Shown here in pieces: positions 5,666-6,618 of a stretch of DNA of 6,618 nt (positions are counted from its first letter, which is position 1; each line of letters starts with the position of its first letter). Source of the stretch: Acholeplasmataceae bacterium (lineage in GTDB: Bacteria > Bacillota_I > Bacilli_A > Acholeplasmatales > Acholeplasmataceae). Below the pieces are notes generated by a model. The model did no database searches and was not told where the DNA came from. It was given only the letters and a program-made list of their open reading frames with translations. Both the position numbers and the translations under genes were made by a program. The stretch is taken from positions 1 through 6,618 of the forward strand of contig DOYO01000131.1 of the NCBI GenBank assembly GCA_003518475.1. Direction: 5' to 3'.

Positions 5666-6618
5666 ATGAAATTTTTATTTAAGCTGATTGTCTTGCCGAT
5701 TCTTACCATTCTTGCGATACCTTTAATCTTTTTAGCGTTAACTTATAAGAGCGTAACGATTCCTGCCGATGACTTTGATGGTACTGCGACATCGTTCGAT
5801 CTGACAGCAATGATTTCTGAAGAAATGGATGCGTTTTTGGCAGAAAACGATTCAACATCCACATTGGGTTTAGCGTTCTCTCAAAAGGATGCGAACTTGA
5901 TGTTGAAGGGCACATTTCTTGAACTGAATCCATTATTTTTAGATGAAACAGCAGATGCTTTGGATAAGGATTATGTCATAAGCGATACAGTCATGGGATT
6001 GACCTATGGATATCAAGGATCATGGGTTAGATTCATAGATGATGTTGTTGAAATTGAATCAGGACTTCATTTAAAGTATTCATCGTTTACTTTCAAGACT
6101 AGAATTTTGATTACCTTCAGACTTGAAGCGACAACAGAAGCTGTTTCTTTAAAACTTGAAAAGTTAACGATTGGCAATTTACCTCTTGCTTGGTTGTTTG
6201 GTACCGTAAGCTGGGCTGCTGAACAAATTACAGGCAATGATATCGAAGCAATCATCAATGACCAATTGAATGGTTTGGCTACATTCGATCCAGTCGAAAG
6301 AGAAATACTTTTGGATATTCCTACATTAGTTGAAACACAAATGGCCGATGATCCTCAAAGTGCCGCTTTAGTCAATTCATTGTTAGCATTTATTTCTGAA
6401 AATGAATTGTTGGCTATCGGTTTTGAAGATGAAGAATTCGCAGCTTCCCTCGCATTAGGTAAAACGAAGGATGCAACAGCACCATTTACTTTACCCCTTG
6501 TTGATCAAATCGTTGATGAAGCAGATATGCAATCGATTTTAGCTTCTAAAGCAAACGCGATTATTCTATCTACCTTAACTGCAACACCAGAAAATCCATA
6601 TCCATTCATTGAACTGGA
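5666..6618 (+). CDS. Membrane-anchored extracytoplasmic protein of unknown function (3' end outside window)
   Basis: The frame is open from ATG 5666 to the window edge (317 complete codons). The ATG is preceded by AAAGGGAGTGA with a four-base spacer. Residues 3-26 form one hydrophobic helix after a short Lys-containing start; no cysteine of a lipobox follows, so an uncleaved anchor or signal peptide is likely, with the remainder outside. That remainder is markedly acidic, contains no cysteine that I can see, and alternates beta-like strands with short helices. The segment KLEKLTIGNLPLAWLFG (163-179) recalls the 'V-x-SI-x-VG-x-LPLP' stretch of YpmS/DUF2140 proteins, a weak resemblance that I treat as a hint only. 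Residues 54-80 and 239-264 look like an internal repeat. I do not recognise the family and give no function; the C-terminal extent is unknown. Confidence 0.8.
   Translation, partial: MKFLFKLIVLPILTILAIPLIFLALTYKSVTIPADDFDGTATSFDLTAMISEEMDAFLAENDSTSTLGLAFSQKDANLMLKGTFLELNPLFLDETADALDKDYVISDTVMGLTYGYQGSWVRFIDDVVEIESGLHLKYSSFTFKTRILITFRLEATTEAVSLKLEKLTIGNLPLAWLFGTVSWAAEQITGNDIEAIINDQLNGLATFDPVEREILLDIPTLVETQMADDPQSAALVNSLLAFISENELLAIGFEDEEFAASLALGKTKDATAPFTLPLVDQIVDEADMQSILASKANAIILSTLTATPENPYPFIEL

Noticed and set aside
5703..6258. Minus-strand ORFs (5703-5933 and 6067-6258)
   Set aside because: They are antisense to the long + strand frame from 5666, which has a promoter, a good ribosome binding site and a coherent membrane-anchored product.

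Overview
The window looks chromosomal, from an AT-rich, low-GC Gram-positive-type bacterium (Firmicutes/Tenericutes grade). Strong AGGAGG-type ribosome binding sites, tightly packed co-directional genes, a Bacillus-type pgi tail and a DUF975-type membrane protein all fit this. TGA acts as a stop (tsaE and the AbiEii-like gene both end in TGA) and Trp is read from TGG, so this is not a UGA=Trp mycoplasma. Acholeplasma/Izemoplasma-like or Erysipelotrichia-like lineages are my best guess, by inference only. All supported genes are on the + strand.

Region 1 (1-2956) is a housekeeping operon: the 3' end of glucose-6-phosphate isomerase (pgi), then tsaE, tsaB, rimI and tsaD. The genes abut or overlap (gap of 6 nt, overlaps of 4 and 23 nt, gap of 2 nt) and end at a strong intrinsic terminator. 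TsaB, TsaD and TsaE are the TsaBDE machinery that makes the universal tRNA modification t6A at A37, using threonylcarbamoyl-AMP from TsaC/Sua5, which is not in this window. RimI is the protein N-acetyltransferase usually found with them.

Region 2 (2957-4661) is an accessory module, visibly richer in A/T. A promoter with an extended -10 lies against two 25-nt direct repeats set 32 bp apart, which are candidate operators. It drives a winged-helix, AbiEi-like antitoxin/repressor that overlaps by 20 nt an AbiEii-family nucleotidyltransferase toxin with intact GGTS and DID motifs. This is an AbiE-type (type IV) toxin-antitoxin / phage-defence cassette inserted between conserved genes.

Region 3 (4662-5591) is one DUF975-type polytopic membrane protein gene with its own promoter and a strong terminator. 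Region 4 (5592-6618) is a clear promoter followed by the first 317 codons of a membrane-anchored, acidic, extracytoplasmic protein of unknown function. It runs off the window and carries what looks like an internal repeat. No gene-free stretch exceeds about 170 nt, and I see no tRNA, rRNA, IS element or CRISPR array.
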